From: Sphaeramia orbicularis
Taxonomy: Eukaryota > Chordata > Actinopteri > Kurtiformes > Apogonidae
Length of the DNA stretch: 64,000 nucleotides
Direction: 5' to 3'
Assembly: GCF_902148855.1 (NCBI RefSeq)
Contig: NC_043972.1
Location: 35,905,496 to 35,969,495, forward strand
The position numbers were made by a program, and so were the translations under genes. The notes under the pieces are model-generated. The model was not told where the DNA came from and made no database searches. It saw nothing but the letters and a program-made list of their open reading frames with translations. Below, piece by piece: positions 13,104 to 36,025 of this stretch; position 1 is the stretch's first letter; the number at the start of each line of letters is the position of its first letter.

Positions 13104-14511
13104 TTTATTTCACCCATTCACACATTCCATCAAACAGCCACAGCTACCTCTGAGCCAAAACAGCGTACCGTTACCCTTTAAATAAGAATACATAAATAAA
13201 AGCTGTTTGCATATAAACAGTAGCTGATGTACACATTCCAACTTGTTGAATGTACTGATTTACAAGGACATGAACAATGTTTTAAGTTTTTTTCTTTCCT
13301 CAAAATCTTTGTATGAAGTGAGGCTTGTACTTTAAGTTCACTGTCACAATGCCTCTCCCTGTAGACACATGTCAAGCCTTTGCATAACCAAGCAGGAATA
13401 AATTCAGTTTAAGGAGCAAGAAGAGTCCGTTTATAGCTGTATACTATTTACATTGTGGCTGACAGAGGTTATTTGAACCAAACAAAGCAAGAAAAGTTAA
13501 AACAACTATGAGCTGTTTTAACATTCATTTTCATGTGCCTTTCAGGAAAAGAAAACAAAAACAAACAAAAAAAAAAAACTTAGAATGACATGAGACGAAC
13601 AGAGCTGGTTCATTGTCTTGTTCCACCTTAAACGACCACCAGTTTCCTTGATTTAACAATTAGCCCTTAGCCCTGTTAGTCACAAAATAGTCCAAAAGCA
13701 ACACACATGCGCTGGTGGAGAATTACATCCTCATTTTCTCAAACACACTTTTTGAACACACACAATCACGCACACCAAGTTTTTACCATCCCACCCCATT
13801 TTATCTAAACTTCAGCCAACTCCAAATTAACAAAAACTCCCCTGCCTTTAGGCCTGTGGAGTGGCTCACTTTCCCCACCTAGAGGTGAGAGGCTGAACTA
13901 CACACTGCTTCTACTCCATTAGGTTTCACATTAAAACCTTTCATTGCCTCACGATTGTTTTGTGCAGCTTAAAAAAAAAACAAAAAAAAAAAACACAAAA
14001 TCTGTCGCCAAGCAAAAGCAACAAATCACTAAGATGCTTGTTCCATCTGCTCTGAGCTCAAGCACCATTTCAGGACAGTTCAAAGAAAAAGCAACAGAGT
14101 AGTGACACTAAATCCAATGAACTGTACATTGTTAAGAAGCCTCAAAGGTGCATGTAGTTTTTTTTTTAATGATTGAGTAAACAAAGACATTAAGGTTTTC
14201 TCATGTTAGCATGTAAAACTCTCCCTCAGGCTGACTAGTGCTGTCCATCATGGAGAGAGAAGGGAGAGAAGGAGAGGTGGACGTTATCTAGTCGATGGCT
14301 TCCACTTCACGTAGCTGCATTGTCTCAGAGCTCAAAAGAAAAAAGAAAAAACACTCTCAGGCCCATTTTGTCTTGAGTCTTTAGCTGAGCGTAGATGAGG
14401 CCAGAGATGAGAGAGTGGGTTGGAGGGAGTGATTTTCCATCATGATGAAGTCTTACTCTTCATCAGCATTCTTCAACATGAGGATGGAGTTGTAGATCTT
14501 CAGGGCGGGGC
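13104..14511 (-). other. l3mbtl3: Probable 3' UTR of l3mbtl3
   Basis: Non-coding sequence between the l3mbtl3 stop and a minus-strand AATAAA at 13104-13109. It contains A-rich runs near 13568 and 13970-13993. The length, about 1.3 kb, is ordinary for a vertebrate 3' UTR. The poly(A) choice is inferred. Confidence 0.45.
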
Positions 14512-21114
<6,603 letters not shown>

Positions 21115-21138
21115 TCCCACTCCTCTGATATCCCCAAC

Positions 21139-22803
21139 CTGCCAGAACAAGACGGCAAAAATCAAGTCATACAGACACATAAGGAAAACCTACAAAAGGG
21201 TGTAAGATATGAGCAAAACATTTCACAGAGAGAAGCTGAATGACACATATCATACTATGAATATTTTTGACAGATAATGGGATTGAGGTAGGTCAAACTG
21301 TAGCAACACAACGTTTAATCTTTAATGCTATATTATGACACATTTACTTTCATCAAAACATTGCAAATGTTGTCACTGGAATATTGCAATTTCAACCAAA
21401 GATTTTATCTGATGGTTTAGCTCTAGTGTTGATGTTATATGAGCAGGTTAAGCAAAGATCGCAGATCAGATTTACACATTGCTGTTATTCTATTCTGTTC
21501 AATGAGTGTAGCCGTCACAGTGAGGTACTCCTCGGCTGCTGGTACCTTTGGGTGATACAAATATCACATGCAGTCCTTGCCTGCACTTGTAAACAGTTTT
21601 GCGCAGCATCACCGCTAGATGGCGATTGTGTGCTGGCTTGCAGGGTACACCATGCACTTCGATTTCAGACAAAACAGTCAATAATAATATTGTTTTGCTG
21701 GCCAACTAACAGGGAAATACTTGCACAAACGGCCTCATTAGAGTGAACCTTAATCAAAGTCATTGACAAACATGATAAAAGAGGTCTCAACTTTAAATTA
21801 ACCACACAAGTTCATCTTTTCCTTGTTTTAACAGTATCTCTAAAAACCGACTGTTTGCCAGCTTATAAACAAGTAAGAGGGTAAATATTTGATCAGTTTT
21901 GAAGAGAACATTGTTTTCTGCGCCTACTGACCAAAGTTAAAGGCGTTTTAATCTGATTAATATTATGATATAACGTTTTAGTGTTGACGCATGTTCAAGA
22001 CTGAATTAAGGGAATATTTTTGGTTTGCACGGTAGTCATAACAATATGAAAAGTGAATAACAGCCTGTGCTCAAGGATCTTGATGAAGTTTGACTTTGCA
22101 CTAAACAGCCCAGTTTTATTCTAGCTATAAATGAAGTGTGTAAGAGCGCCCATGATTAGCATTCGTCTTATACAAAATGGCGGAGCATAGGAAGAGGCCA
22201 CCAACACGTTTAAACTATGTAAATTACTCAAGTTACACATTTAAACAAATCACACAAAGCCGCTACGCGTCGAACAAAAGCAAATGCTTGCTGTGTAATT
22301 TCCTGACTTAGTGTTTTCCTTCACTCTTGTTATTTTCTTCACTTTCCCCTTGTCACGGAATGTCAGCCCAGGTTGCTAGCTAGCGCAGACATGAAGCTAA
22401 CAGTCAGCTAGCTCCACTCCGTTTAACTGAACTGGGGATTGCTAGAGGGCTAGCCGTAGCATTGTGACTGGATGCAGCCAGCTAAGGACAATCTGTAATA
22501 AATAAGTTTCCCGGTTAATAACAATAGGAAAACGCATTCTGCAAAACGCAAATATTTGGCACAACGGCATAAAAACTCGCATTAACATCGCACCTCTGTT
22601 AAGAGCTTCTACGCTGTTGCTTGATTAATTTCTTCAATAGAAACTTGAAAAAACGATTTATTCTCGCCGTTTTAAATCAGAGTGGAAATAATGTGAACTA
22701 GCGCAAAATGGCAAAACGAGAGTCGGTTTTTCCAATTTTGCCACTGTTAATGGCAATAAATGAGTATTAACGCCCATATTGTTTAGAAATTGTGGAACTC
22801 ACC
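21139..22803 (-). other. l3mbtl3: First intron of l3mbtl3 with promoter-proximal elements
   Basis: Sequence between the first coding exon and the predicted non-coding exon. It contains CAAAATGGCGG at 22173-22183, a good YY1-type site on the plus strand, and clusters of GCTAGC near 22375-22455. No other gene recognised. Confidence 0.45.
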
Positions 22804-22870
22804 TCGTTTCTGTTTTAACTCTTATTTAGAGCTGGATAGAGGGATGCGCATGCGTGTAAGATGCGCTGCC
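22804..22870 (-). promoter_or_regulatory. l3mbtl3: Non-coding first exon and promoter of l3mbtl3, with NRF1 site
   Basis: On the minus strand a consensus donor (ACGAG followed by gtgagt) ends an exon at 22804. No ATG-led frame leads into the coding exon, so it is probably 5' UTR. TGCGCATGCGT at 22845-22855 is a near-perfect palindromic NRF1 site, typical of CpG promoters of housekeeping and chromatin genes. The transcription start is inferred, not seen. Confidence 0.55.
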
Positions 22871-24079
22871 TGACAAGTTTGGGTCTCGGAAAAGTTCAGT
22901 TTACTATTGGTGGTCAATAGCAGGCCTGCGTTCACTGTGAACACAATACAAAGTCAGAACACCCCTAATTTGACAAATTCTACCGAGAGACTCCGGCACT
23001 TCTTCCCCGTTCGGCCCGTAACAGCCCTCTAAGTATGAATATTAGAAGTAGGAGTGTGTATGAATGGAGCGCAGGGACCGCAGTGTCTCCATTACCGTTG
23101 AGGAGCGGTTGGTTCCCCTTTGATCCAACTGACCGTTTTCCTCAGTTTATATCACCTAGTCATGTCCAAACTGCAGGTTTATACGGATACAATAGAGGTT
23201 CAGGTGATAATGAATTGCTACACGTCGGAGCTAAGTGTAGTTGTAATATCCTGGCCTGTAAGAGGAACCTGGAGTAATATTTTCAACCAAAATGACACGA
23301 AACCGTTGCTGCGGCGAAGTGTGGGCTGGTTTAAGTCTACAAACACATTTACACTTCTGTGGGCTGAGGATGCTTTACAATAAGAAAATAGCGTTAAATG
23401 AAACCGGGCAGCATGAATACAAATACGAGTTTTAGCCTAAAAGAACCCACAAGGAAATAACATAGTGTCCCTACAGTGAAATGCAGTTGCAGAGTTTACA
23501 GTTTGGCATAAATACATCGTCCAGGATGCTATTGTGTTAACTGTTGAGCTCCTGCCATATCTCCACTCCTTTGTCAGGGGCTGCTGCTGCATGAAGGTTG
23601 GTGCTTGGGCTTGTTTAGGCTCGTTTTAGCCACTACTTTTTCCTCATATTTTGTAGCATTTAACAGAGAGTTGAGTAAGTGCCTGTCCACTAGCTAAATG
23701 ATGTCCAGCTAAACCTGCAGTATTTCCCCCCCACAGGGCGGTCGGTTCCTGAGGTGTATGAGTACAGCTCTAAGGAGGCGTTTCAGCCATGTTACTGCCG
23801 AAGACAGACTGTACTCGAAACACAAAACATCTCTAGAAACACTGCTTTTCACCCATATCGCTGCATATTTGTGAGAAAAGTGTGTATTTCAGTAAACAAG
23901 GGCCGCCCAATTCGAGGTGAATTGAGTTCAGTGCTCGGTGGTGGAAGCGGCGCTTGTGGTGCAGCTCTCCTGTCCGCCGGTAGATGGCACAACCAGCCCA
24001 TTTTCGGATGGATTAGCGGGGTCGAACACTGCTGCAGCCTGGAGGATTTTTGCGACATAAAATTATATAAAATCATGAG
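22871..24079. other. Head-to-head spacer between l3mbtl3 and tmem244
   Basis: About 1.2 kb separating the divergent genes. Locally CpG-bearing near both ends. Open frames at 23035-23277 and 23120-23383 overlap each other in different frames and resemble nothing known. This is the likely location of the shared or back-to-back promoters. Confidence 0.5.
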
Positions 24080-26309
24080 ATGGCATTCAAAGGCAAGGCG
24101 GTCGACTCGAAGGTAAGAGGGTGGTTCATTTATCCTGCAGGTGTCCGTGTGGTAAGTCTGACGTGTAAGTGTTAATCGTGATCGACTGATAGGGAAATGG
24201 ACAGCTACAAGAATGAAGACAGTAGTTATACACAGCGTATGATGAGTTCAAACTGATCATAATCTAAAGTGCATGCTACAGGGGCTGTACATAATGTACA
24301 TCACTTCCTACTGCATCTAAAATATGTGGTAGGATTGCATACTCAGCTCCTGGTCGGTATTTGGTAATGTTGCGTGTATGCTATGGGATGTTGCCAGGTA
24401 GACAGATCTGACACTTGTTTTCAGATGTTTCCCCTTCTCTGTGTCTATCCCACAGACCGTGCTTTTCAACCTGCTGCTGTGTCTGGTCATATTTTACAGT
24501 CTTTTCTACATGATTGGGAGCGTATGCTTCGGTGCCTTCAGGTGAGAGAAACCCTCACACGCATGCGCGCAAGCACCAACGCACTCCAAGTAGCAGAACT
24601 CCGTAAAGCAGCATCACCATCACCGTCATCATCGTCCTCCCTTACCTGCCAAAGATGTTTCATAATGAAAATTTCGCAACAAAAAAAAATATATTTAAGC
24701 TTTCAATACAACTTGAATACACAGCTGGCTTCTGCATTTACACACAACATGTTCACACCTTTAAAACACAAAGCAATATAAATAAGTTATTGCCTAACAG
24801 TGGTCACAAAAACAAAACAGCTTGCAACCAAGAGCCTGACTTGAGTTTCAGTTTCATAATATGTTTACATTTCTATGAGCACACCCAGTAACCCATAACT
24901 GGAAATTCATTTTTCCTAGTACATCAGTAATACAAGATCTGCTCCATAATTACACTTAAAAGCACATTATCCACCTACATTGCACTCATCCTAGAAAAGG
25001 TCTCCACAGCCTTTGTCACACATCTGATACTGCTCAAGGGGGAATCTCCTACTCATCCCTCACATTGTCTTTGGCTAAGGGAATTCCTTTACTTTGCCAA
25101 ATTAGAAAGGATCAGGTGTATGTTTAATGGCTCTCAGCAAAAATTAAATAAAATATGGAATCACTACTTTGTATACTACATAAAAATAAATAAATAAATA
25201 AGTAAGTAAGTAAGTAACTGATTCCCTTTGTATTTTTTCTGTAACTAACAGCACCAGACTCTGATCTCATTGATTTTATGCAGTCACCCTTTTACTTTTA
25301 TTTTGTGTCTATTGTACCACCAATTCATAGTTTATGTAAGTAAAACATTATTCAGATAGCACTTTCTAAAAACACACAGTTACAAAGTGCTGCACACACA
25401 TAGAAGACAGGATAAAACAGAATAAGAATGGGCTGACCGGCAGGAATTATGGCATACATGCATGACATACAAACACATAAAAGCATACTCACCAACAGAC
25501 ACACACATAGAGATGTACACACACCCACATATATGTATTCAGTCATAGACACACTGTATATTTTGCACTATATGGTGATTTCTCTTTTTGTCCTGCTTCC
25601 CTTTTTTGTAAGGTTATCTCGATATGATGTTAATCAGTGTAGTTTTGTGTGTCTCTACCTTTTTTTAAATAAATAGTTCCAATAAAACATTTTCTATTTG
25701 TCTCCCTTTTAGGTTAGATCAGTTTGACGGACTGATTCCATTTGACTTTAAGACCGAGCCTGCAGAATCCAACTCCAAATACCTGGGTGAGCATACCTAC
25801 CTGCCTATACATACTGAACATGATTACCATGGCATGTAAACCTTTGTCTACTAATGTGCTTTTCCCTGTGATGGTCTTTGTTAGTGAACCTCCTGTCCTT
25901 GGAGCTCACCTACTTTTGCAGTGGTATTCTGTTTGCTGCTGTGGTGAGGAGGCGGGTGTGGGATTACGCCCTCACTGTCACTCTACTGCATGTTCTTATC
26001 ACCAGCCTAGGTGAGCAAATGTTACCTGCAGATGCACATATCTCTTTGCTAGGTTCAGATATGTTTTTTGATTCCATTTTTGTATTTTTGTAGTAATGTT
26101 GGAGTTTCCCATGGTGTGGCAGTGGTGGCTTGCCTTAGGTATGATACACAACTGTCAACTTTTCTGTTGCAATAAAATTCACATGTGCTACATTAGTGTT
26201 TTGTTTCTCCATAGGCAGTGGGTTGTTTCTGATGATCTGCAATGGTCAGCTGATTGCTTACTTTACCTGCCAGAGCGACCAGAGCTATGCCTCCTTCAGC
26301 ATTTACTGA
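24080..26309 (+). CDS. tmem244: Transmembrane protein 244
   Basis: Six exons join in phase: 24080-24112, 24456-24541, 25713-25786, 25885-26010, 26094-26138 and 26215-26309, giving 152 residues. The start MAFKGKAVDSK aligns with the human TMEM244 start. Exon 2 is the first membrane helix (TVLFNLLLCLVIFYSLFYM). Exon 3 carries LIPFDFKTEP, matching LAPFDFKT. Exon 4 carries two more helices with ELTYFCSGILFAAVV and RRVWDYALTVTLLHVLITS. Exons 5 and 6 give VMLEFPMVWQWWLAL and a fourth helix (SGLFLMICNGQLIAYFTC). About four membrane passes; function unknown. The human protein, as I remember it, is 128 residues and stops soon after the LEFP...WW segment, so exon 6 gives a longer tail here. The head-to-head position beside l3mbtl3 is the same as in human 6q23, which supports both names. 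Confidence 0.92.
25185..25217 (+). repeat. AAAT/AAGT tetranucleotide microsatellite
   Basis: Short run of AAAT units switching to AAGT units inside tmem244 intron 2. Seen directly. Confidence 0.85.
25334..25425 (+). repeat. Dispersed fish repeat fragment (AGATAGCAC ... ACAAAGTGCT)
   Basis: The layout TTCAGATAGCACTTTCTAAA followed by TTACAAAGTGCT resembles a very common fish interspersed repeat with a cell-like consensus of TTTATATAGCAC ... CAAAGTGCTTTACA. A related piece lies at 60600-60680. The class (SINE or LINE tail) is not clear to me. Confidence 0.45.
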
Positions 26310-27048
26310 AAGCATCTCTATGTACAAGCCAAGCTGTGTAATGCACAGTCTTGTGAAGTGGGGTAGAAAGAACAGACCAGATGCTCTCCTCCCAGAGACA
26401 ACCATTCCATTTTTCACAGTGAAGGATGAATTTTTTTTTTTGTCACTAAAAAAAGACTCCTCACTGTTTCGTTTTCCATCACAAATCATTCCAAAGCTGA
26501 GGCTATCCTATGTTTTAGGAATCTGGAGACTGCTATCAATTTGTTTTTATGGAAACACCACAACATTTACTTTGTACTTTGCTTGTAATGCACAATTCCT
26601 CTGCCACTATGCAGTATTTAAAGTCCATCTGTGAAGTATTTTCAATGCCGTTGTAAGATGTGAATGTATAAGCTGAATGAGACTGCGAAGCATCATGTAT
26701 TTTTTGTTTATTTTAAAGATACAAATGTGAAGTGTAAAACAGTAAAAAAAAAAAAAAAAAAAACCTACAAAAGGACTGTTTATTGTTCCATATCCAGATA
26801 CATTACCTGTGAAATAGTTTCCAGCCTCTTCCATATTGTAAACTGGCCATTTTAAAGCAATTGTGTTCATGTAACAGTAATAATTTTAAAACATTCCTTT
26901 ATAAAATATATATCATATAAAATATCATCACACACTGATTTGTACAGTTTCAGTGTTTCCTTTTTCCTTAAAAATAGACTCTAATTTAATAATTTATGAC
27001 ATAAAAGTAAATATTTGAACAATCATGCTCCCAGAGGATTTGACAGTG
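26310..27048. other. Convergent 3' ends of tmem244 and sgk2
   Basis: About 740 bases between the two stop codons hold both 3' UTRs. A 19-20 base A run lies at about 26743-26762. A minus-strand AATAAA at 26779-26784 could serve sgk2. No other gene. Confidence 0.5.
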
Positions 27049-30805
<3,757 letters not shown>

Positions 30806-31200
30806 CTGGATGAAATGTATTCGTGAAAGTCAAAGGAGAGGTGCACAGCTAGTTCCCAGCCTGTCCAGCAGTAGCCCCCCCCCCCACCAGCCCTGAGTGT
30901 CCGGTGCTCTGTTCAAGTCTGTTTCAGCAGCAGGACGCGGAGGTGACGGGAATGACGCGTTTAAGTGCCCTCGGAGGTTTCGCAATTACAGGTGCGCGTC
31001 CCTTCGACACTCGATAAGCGGAATTTTCTCTACTCTGTCGATTCGTCTCTGTTTCTGGGACAGTGAGAAGGACCTGGTATCTGTCACGACTTATAAAAAC
31101 GTGACCGGACAGAGAAAGACGATAAATCTAAAGCGCAACGCTCAACGAAAGTAGGCTTGCTGAATAGGCGAGATGCCGTAAAGTACGTCAGCTGTTGAAG
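30806..31200 (-). promoter_or_regulatory. sgk2: sgk2 5' region with CpG-bearing stretch
   Basis: Immediately upstream of the sgk2 ATG lies a C run (30879-30888) and CpG-bearing sequence around 30935-31010 and 31080-31180. This fits a promoter and 5' UTR. A plus-strand open frame at 30897-31154 has no family resemblance and is probably a by-product of local composition. Confidence 0.45.
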
Positions 31201-31689
31201 AATGCCGTTGGCATGTGAACGCAACATAGTCTCCACTAGTAGCTGAAGTGGGAGTTCAGGAACTGTGGTCAGGGGGTCGGCAATCTGGATGGATGTCTCT
31301 CTTTTTATTTCCGTACTTTATTTCCCATGCATGTTTTTAGAACATTTTCCATTCACAGGCGGTTAGAGTCAGGATAGCCAGCTCCACACCAGCAAGTCCA
31401 TGAGTGGGTGGTATCACCAGTGGGACATGAGTATGTGTCTCTAAACTCTACTGTCCTTTAGCACAAATAAAATTAAATATACATGTATGTTCTGACGACC
31501 CAGATGTAGTTACACCCATGTGAGAACACAGTTTTCATAGAGAAGGCATGAGACTGGACTTCCAAAGTAAATGATTGCATCTGAGGGTTCAGACTAGGTT
31601 AAGGTTAGGATTAAGGTTAGTCTCAGGGTCAGAGTAAGGGTTAGGTTTAGGCATGTTGTGCTTTTCTAGTCACTGCCCTTTCCACTCAC
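31201..31689. other. Intergenic with degenerate GGTTAG/AAGGTTA array
   Basis: No gene. At 31592-31650 a loose array of AAGGTTAG, GGGTTAGG and GGTTTAGG units resembles, but does not equal, the vertebrate telomere repeat. Such degenerate arrays are frequent in fish intergenic DNA. Confidence 0.5.
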
Positions 31690-31880
31690 CCCACTGGTTG
31701 AGGCAGATGGTCGCCCAGTTCTGTTGCAGGATTCTGTCTTCACACTGGTGAAGTGCTCACTCAGGGGATGTGCTCCTGTTTTCTCAGTATAATACTGTGT
31801 AATATTACCCTCTCTATGTCAAGTGCCTTGAGGTGATTTTGTGTTTTGATTTGGTACTATGGCACCTATAAAAAGTAGTC
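31690..31880 (+). mobile_element. L2/Maui-like LINE 3' tail
   Basis: The order CTGTTGCAGGATTCTGTCTT, then CAAGTGCCTTGAGGTGATTT, then TTTGGTACTATGGCACCTAT parallels the 3' end of fish Maui-type L2 elements, which end in CCTTGAGGCGACTG ... TTTGGCGCTATATAAA. Only the tail is present, as is usual for 5'-truncated LINE copies. It is diverged, so old. Confidence 0.6.
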
Positions 31881-34165
31881 ACTCTTTCAATTATTTAATA
31901 TTTCCTCCCTTTAATTGCATAAAAAAAAAATTAGAACCATGATATATATAAATGGAGTTATTTGACATGAGAATGTCCAACAATAACTCAACTCTTTAAT
32001 GTCAAAGTGGAAACCCATTTCTACAAAGTAATGACAATAAGTAACTCCATAAATATTCACTCCCTTGAATATGACCTGATTCCGAGAGGTCTGGTCAGTT
32101 GGTGCTAGTAATCTCACAACTAGTGAGATGGAGGTCTCCTCAGTGGAGTGAATGTGTCTCAGTTGATGGTGGCATAAAGACACCTTGGTCTGGAAGGACT
32201 GGTAACTGGTTTTAATCAAAATTTCTGCCTACAATCACACTGAAGTCTAAAGAACACTCATAGCAGCTCTAGGAAAAAGGCTAAGTATATGTCATATTGG
32301 TATCGGTTGTAGTAAAGGTTATGGTAGACATCAACGTAAAGTCCTGAAATGCATTAAAACCTAACTTCTGTATGTTTTGTAGGACAGCCTTTGTGAGTTT
32401 GGGTTTTTAACCATTGAGCTAAGGACCTGACCTTAAAAGTAAGTCTGATTCTCCATCAAAGGGCAGTTTGATGGTTGAGACTTGGTTTCAAAATCAATGT
32501 TAAAATTGGATTAAAGTCAGGAAAAGGGTTAGAGTTATATTAAGGGTAGTGTTATGGGCTGGGGATTGTGATGTTGTGCGTTAATCATGTAACAAGAGGA
32601 ACATAACCAGCAAATAATTGACAGGAAGTGCGCTATTAAGACATTGTGCCTCTAGAAGAGTTGTTTTGCTCCTTGGAACTGAGTCTGTGAACTATGAACT
32701 GAGCGAAGTCCAATCTCCCACAGGTGTTCAGTTCAACTGAGATCTAGGAACTATGAAGGACACAATAAATGATATGCAAACCTCTGATCACTTGTGGCCA
32801 TCTTTTGTCAGACAATTTATAAACACAAGAATAAGGGATAAAGTCTAGGGCAATTTTTATGATCAGATTTGCACCTCATGTTTTTCCTCTTTAAATCTAA
32901 GTATAGTTAATGGGTCATGGAAGCTATAACCTAGTGTGTGTACATGAATGACGGCAGACTAGCATGACATCTCTCTATCTATCGTGCCTTCACGTGGCTG
33001 TTGCATATCTGAGAAACAGCCAGGCCTGTTCACACCATCCCAGACCCAGTTTAAAGCTGATGAAATATGACCAACTGCTGGAAGTACCTCACTGAGAACT
33101 GTAGCTGTTGATTCATAATTTTATTTTATTAGCAGCTCAATACATCCCAGACACTCACAGTAAATCATTCTGTTTGGAAGAGAATTACATAATCAAAAAT
33201 AAATACATATAATTATATAAGGAATAAAAATAGAAATAGGAATTATCTTGGGCCTGGCATATTTGGTAGAGTTTAGAGAAGGAAAAATGCTGTGACATCA
33301 AGAACATAGCCGCAATACTGACTGTGATTCACTAAATATGGAGGTATTTTAAAAAAAAATAAGAAACAGACTATTAAAACTAGACAAATCTCTGCCGTCA
33401 AGACCAAAGAACCTATAGGAGGATCTTCATCTGCAGTGGAGTAATGACTATCATGGTTTTAAACAGGAGGTCAGTTTTGTCTGAAACTAAATATGAGCAA
33501 CAGGAGAGTGCCAAAGGAATACAGTGAATGATCAGATTACAATGGGGCAATTAGAGAAATGGGACATGAAGCACGTATACTGAAATAACTTTAGGTTTGT
33601 CTGTGTCTCTGGCAGCTAAATTTGGAACAGCTGGGTTCAGGGCAGAGTTGGTACATGGTGTCTTGGTTACTGTTGCAGAAAGCTGATCCTCGGACAGCTA
33701 CAGGGGGAGGTTCCTCACTGTTACAGCCCTGGCTTGGGAAAGAAAAGGAGTGAGAGATGGTGAAGCAACATCCCCCCTCCCTTCCCGTTACCTCAAAGTG
33801 AACCGGTCTCTGCCAGTCAGACCCACTACTCATAATCGGAAACCTCTTGTCCTCTTGGGAACTGGCCAGCGCTGGTTTTCAGGCACACAACGCACAACTC
33901 CACATTCAGTGAGTGACATTCCCGCAAGATAGGAATCCCACCTAGTGGACAGCCCATCATGCAACCCCACTGGACAAAACCTGTTCTCAGCTACAGGACT
34001 GGAAGTAAAAGTAAAGTGGACACTGGCAGAACATCATTAAAACATACTCTGGAAACTTCAGGCGTCATGGTTAAATAGTCTGCCCTTGCTGTGATGAAGG
34101 CCTTTGTTATTATTGTTTGGTTAAATATTAGAGCAAAGGTTTTTCACATGATTCATTCTAATGTT
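31881..34165. other. Intergenic, repeat-derived in part, no gene
   Basis: 31900-32220 reads like an old interspersed repeat. On the minus strand it holds a long open stretch and segments such as GAAATGGGTTTCCACTTTGA that I associate with abundant fish repeats, but I cannot name the family. The remainder is AT-rich. Open frames at 33591-33833 (-) and 33750-33932 (+) resemble nothing known. Confidence 0.4.
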
Positions 34166-34172
34166 ATTACTC

Positions 34173-34641
34173 TCACCAAGGAGATTATGCGATGATCCAT
34201 TTTGTCTGTCAGAAGGATTATGAAAAAGCTCCTGCAATGATTTTCATAAAATTTGGAGGAATGGGAGGGTCTGGGTCAATGATACACTCCTTAATTTTGG
34301 GAGCAGATCCATAAAAAGTGGTGGAATTTGATCTCCAGTAATTTCAATAAACAAAAGCATCACATTTCATGAAGATACCAGAAAATGATCTGTTGTGACC
34401 TTGATCATTGTGGCACTAGATCTTGACACTGTACATGTATGTGGTAAATCAGAATTACTTTTTGAGATATGATATTTAGAAACTGTACTCCATGTTACTA
34501 AATATACATTTTTGGATTTTTGATGATCTTGACCTTGGGCCTAGAATGACTTAAGTTCACCAGTCAGAGGGAATTTTCAAAAATAGTGTATGCTGAACTG
34601 GAAACAGACAAACATAAGGAAAATATTAGCCTTCTTGGTGA
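34173..34641 (+). mobile_element. MITE-like repeat with TCACCAAG/CTTGGTGA ends
   Basis: About 470 bp bounded by TCACCAAG (34173-34180) and its inverse CTTGGTGA (34634-34641). The internal order (CTGTCAGAAGGATTATGAAA, TGATTTTCATAAAATTTGG, GGGTCTGGGTCAATGATA, GGATTTTTGATGATCTTGAC) fits an abundant non-coding interspersed repeat family of fishes. There is no coding capacity. Boundaries are approximate and no clear target duplication was found. Confidence 0.6.
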
Positions 34642-35916
34642 AGGAAATAATTTAATCATCAACTGGCAGCATGTGATGAATCTGAACCCAGAACATTGTT
34701 AAAATGGTAACAATCAGCTAAAGTAGCTTCAACTGTCAAAAAGGAGAAAACTGAAGGATATAATTTATGGGTTGTTTGTGGTTTACAGTTTTTCTCAGTC
34801 ACTTTAGTACATTTCTCAAATCATCCTCAACATTTGCAAAGCAGAAAGTGCATTTCTCAAAACAATTTGTACAAATACCAAAACACCATGGATTACCTGC
34901 AAAAGCCAGTCTCTTATTCAAAATCCTTAGTTCGTCCCTCAAAAGCAAATATCTGTGTCAATGAACATGTCATTGTCATCAGAAGGACAAGTCCTTGTGT
35001 CACTGTGTACGGGTAAGACAGTCCAACCGCTTAGTCGTGTTGTCAATATAACAGTGTACTGTAGAGGGATGTTCTGATGTAAACTATGGCTAAAGTTTTA
35101 GTGACACTTATTGTAAATTGTAACTTACACCTCAGTGTATGTCAGAGATTGATTGCAAGAGACTGGACAAGAGTCACATTTACGCTCTTACTGTTTGTAC
35201 TGTAATTTGTTGACAGACCATGTCAATGCAATACACTGTATTAAATACAGAAAGGAAAAGATAGTACTGCATAGCACAAAGGAAAAAAACAAAAAAACAA
35301 AAGTAGAAATGTGAACATAGGACCATCTCCTTAGGGAAAACTGTATATGCAGTGCTGTAGGAACTACAGTGCAGTCTTCCTACATTTCCAGACGCTCCTG
35401 TCTGTTGGGCCAAAAATTCTCACATCACAACGAATACCTTCTCTTGCAATGCAGAAAACTGGTTGATCATTGATTGATCTAATGCTTTACACATTTCCCT
35501 TCATTAGAGGAAGTCAAGATTCACCTGGGAGCAATTTACCAATTCAGGACAGATTTAGAAAAAAAGATGAATGGAACTGTATAGAAATATGCTTCACATA
35601 TTATGACAACTTGTTCAACCATTTTGCATGTAAAGACTTATGTGATGAACTAATGCCTAAATGCTGGGGGGGGCGGGGGGGGGCGGTGAGACAATTCAAC
35701 AGAGACACATTATAATACATTTTGATCAATATGACATAAGCAATTGATAATGTAAGAAACAGCAAGGATTTGTACATAATCATTTATCATTTGCATGGAT
35801 GTACCAAAGCATTTGCAACTTGTTCAAAGAAATGAGAAACCTTTTTTTGATGTGCACAAGTGACACAATGATGTGAAGTAGTTTTGAGAATTGCACTTGT
35901 GATCTGAGAGATGTAT

Positions 35917-35924
<8 letters not shown>
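34642..35924. other. Intergenic, with a G-run
   Basis: No gene seen. At 35666-35687 a run of eight G, one C, about nine G and another CGG could fold as a G-quadruplex. The rest is AT-rich. Confidence 0.5.
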
Positions 35925-35987
<63 letters not shown>

Positions 35988-36025
35988 CGTACATATACAC
36001 ACACACACACATACACACATATACT
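35925..36025 (+). repeat. AT dinucleotide microsatellite grading into AC
   Basis: About 56 bases of perfect TA repeats (35925-35980), then a transition ACATATACGTACATATACAC and a short AC run. Seen directly. The long 'proteins' of I-Y repeats in this place are translations of the microsatellite. Confidence 0.95.

Noticed and set aside
23035-23383. Overlapping open frames between l3mbtl3 and tmem244
   Set aside because: They are in different frames over the same bases, resemble nothing, and lie in the promoter spacer.
31592-31650. Possible interstitial telomere array
   Set aside because: The units are AAGGTTAG, GGGTTAGG and similar, not tandem TTAGGG. Too degenerate to call a chromosome-fusion scar.
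31911-32219. 102-residue minus-strand frame
   Set aside because: It falls in what looks like an old interspersed repeat and has no domain. I could not name the repeat family, so no element was claimed.
33591-33932. Opposing open frames with several cysteines and histidines
   Set aside because: The cysteine spacing fits no zinc-finger pattern I know, and the two frames overlap on opposite strands.
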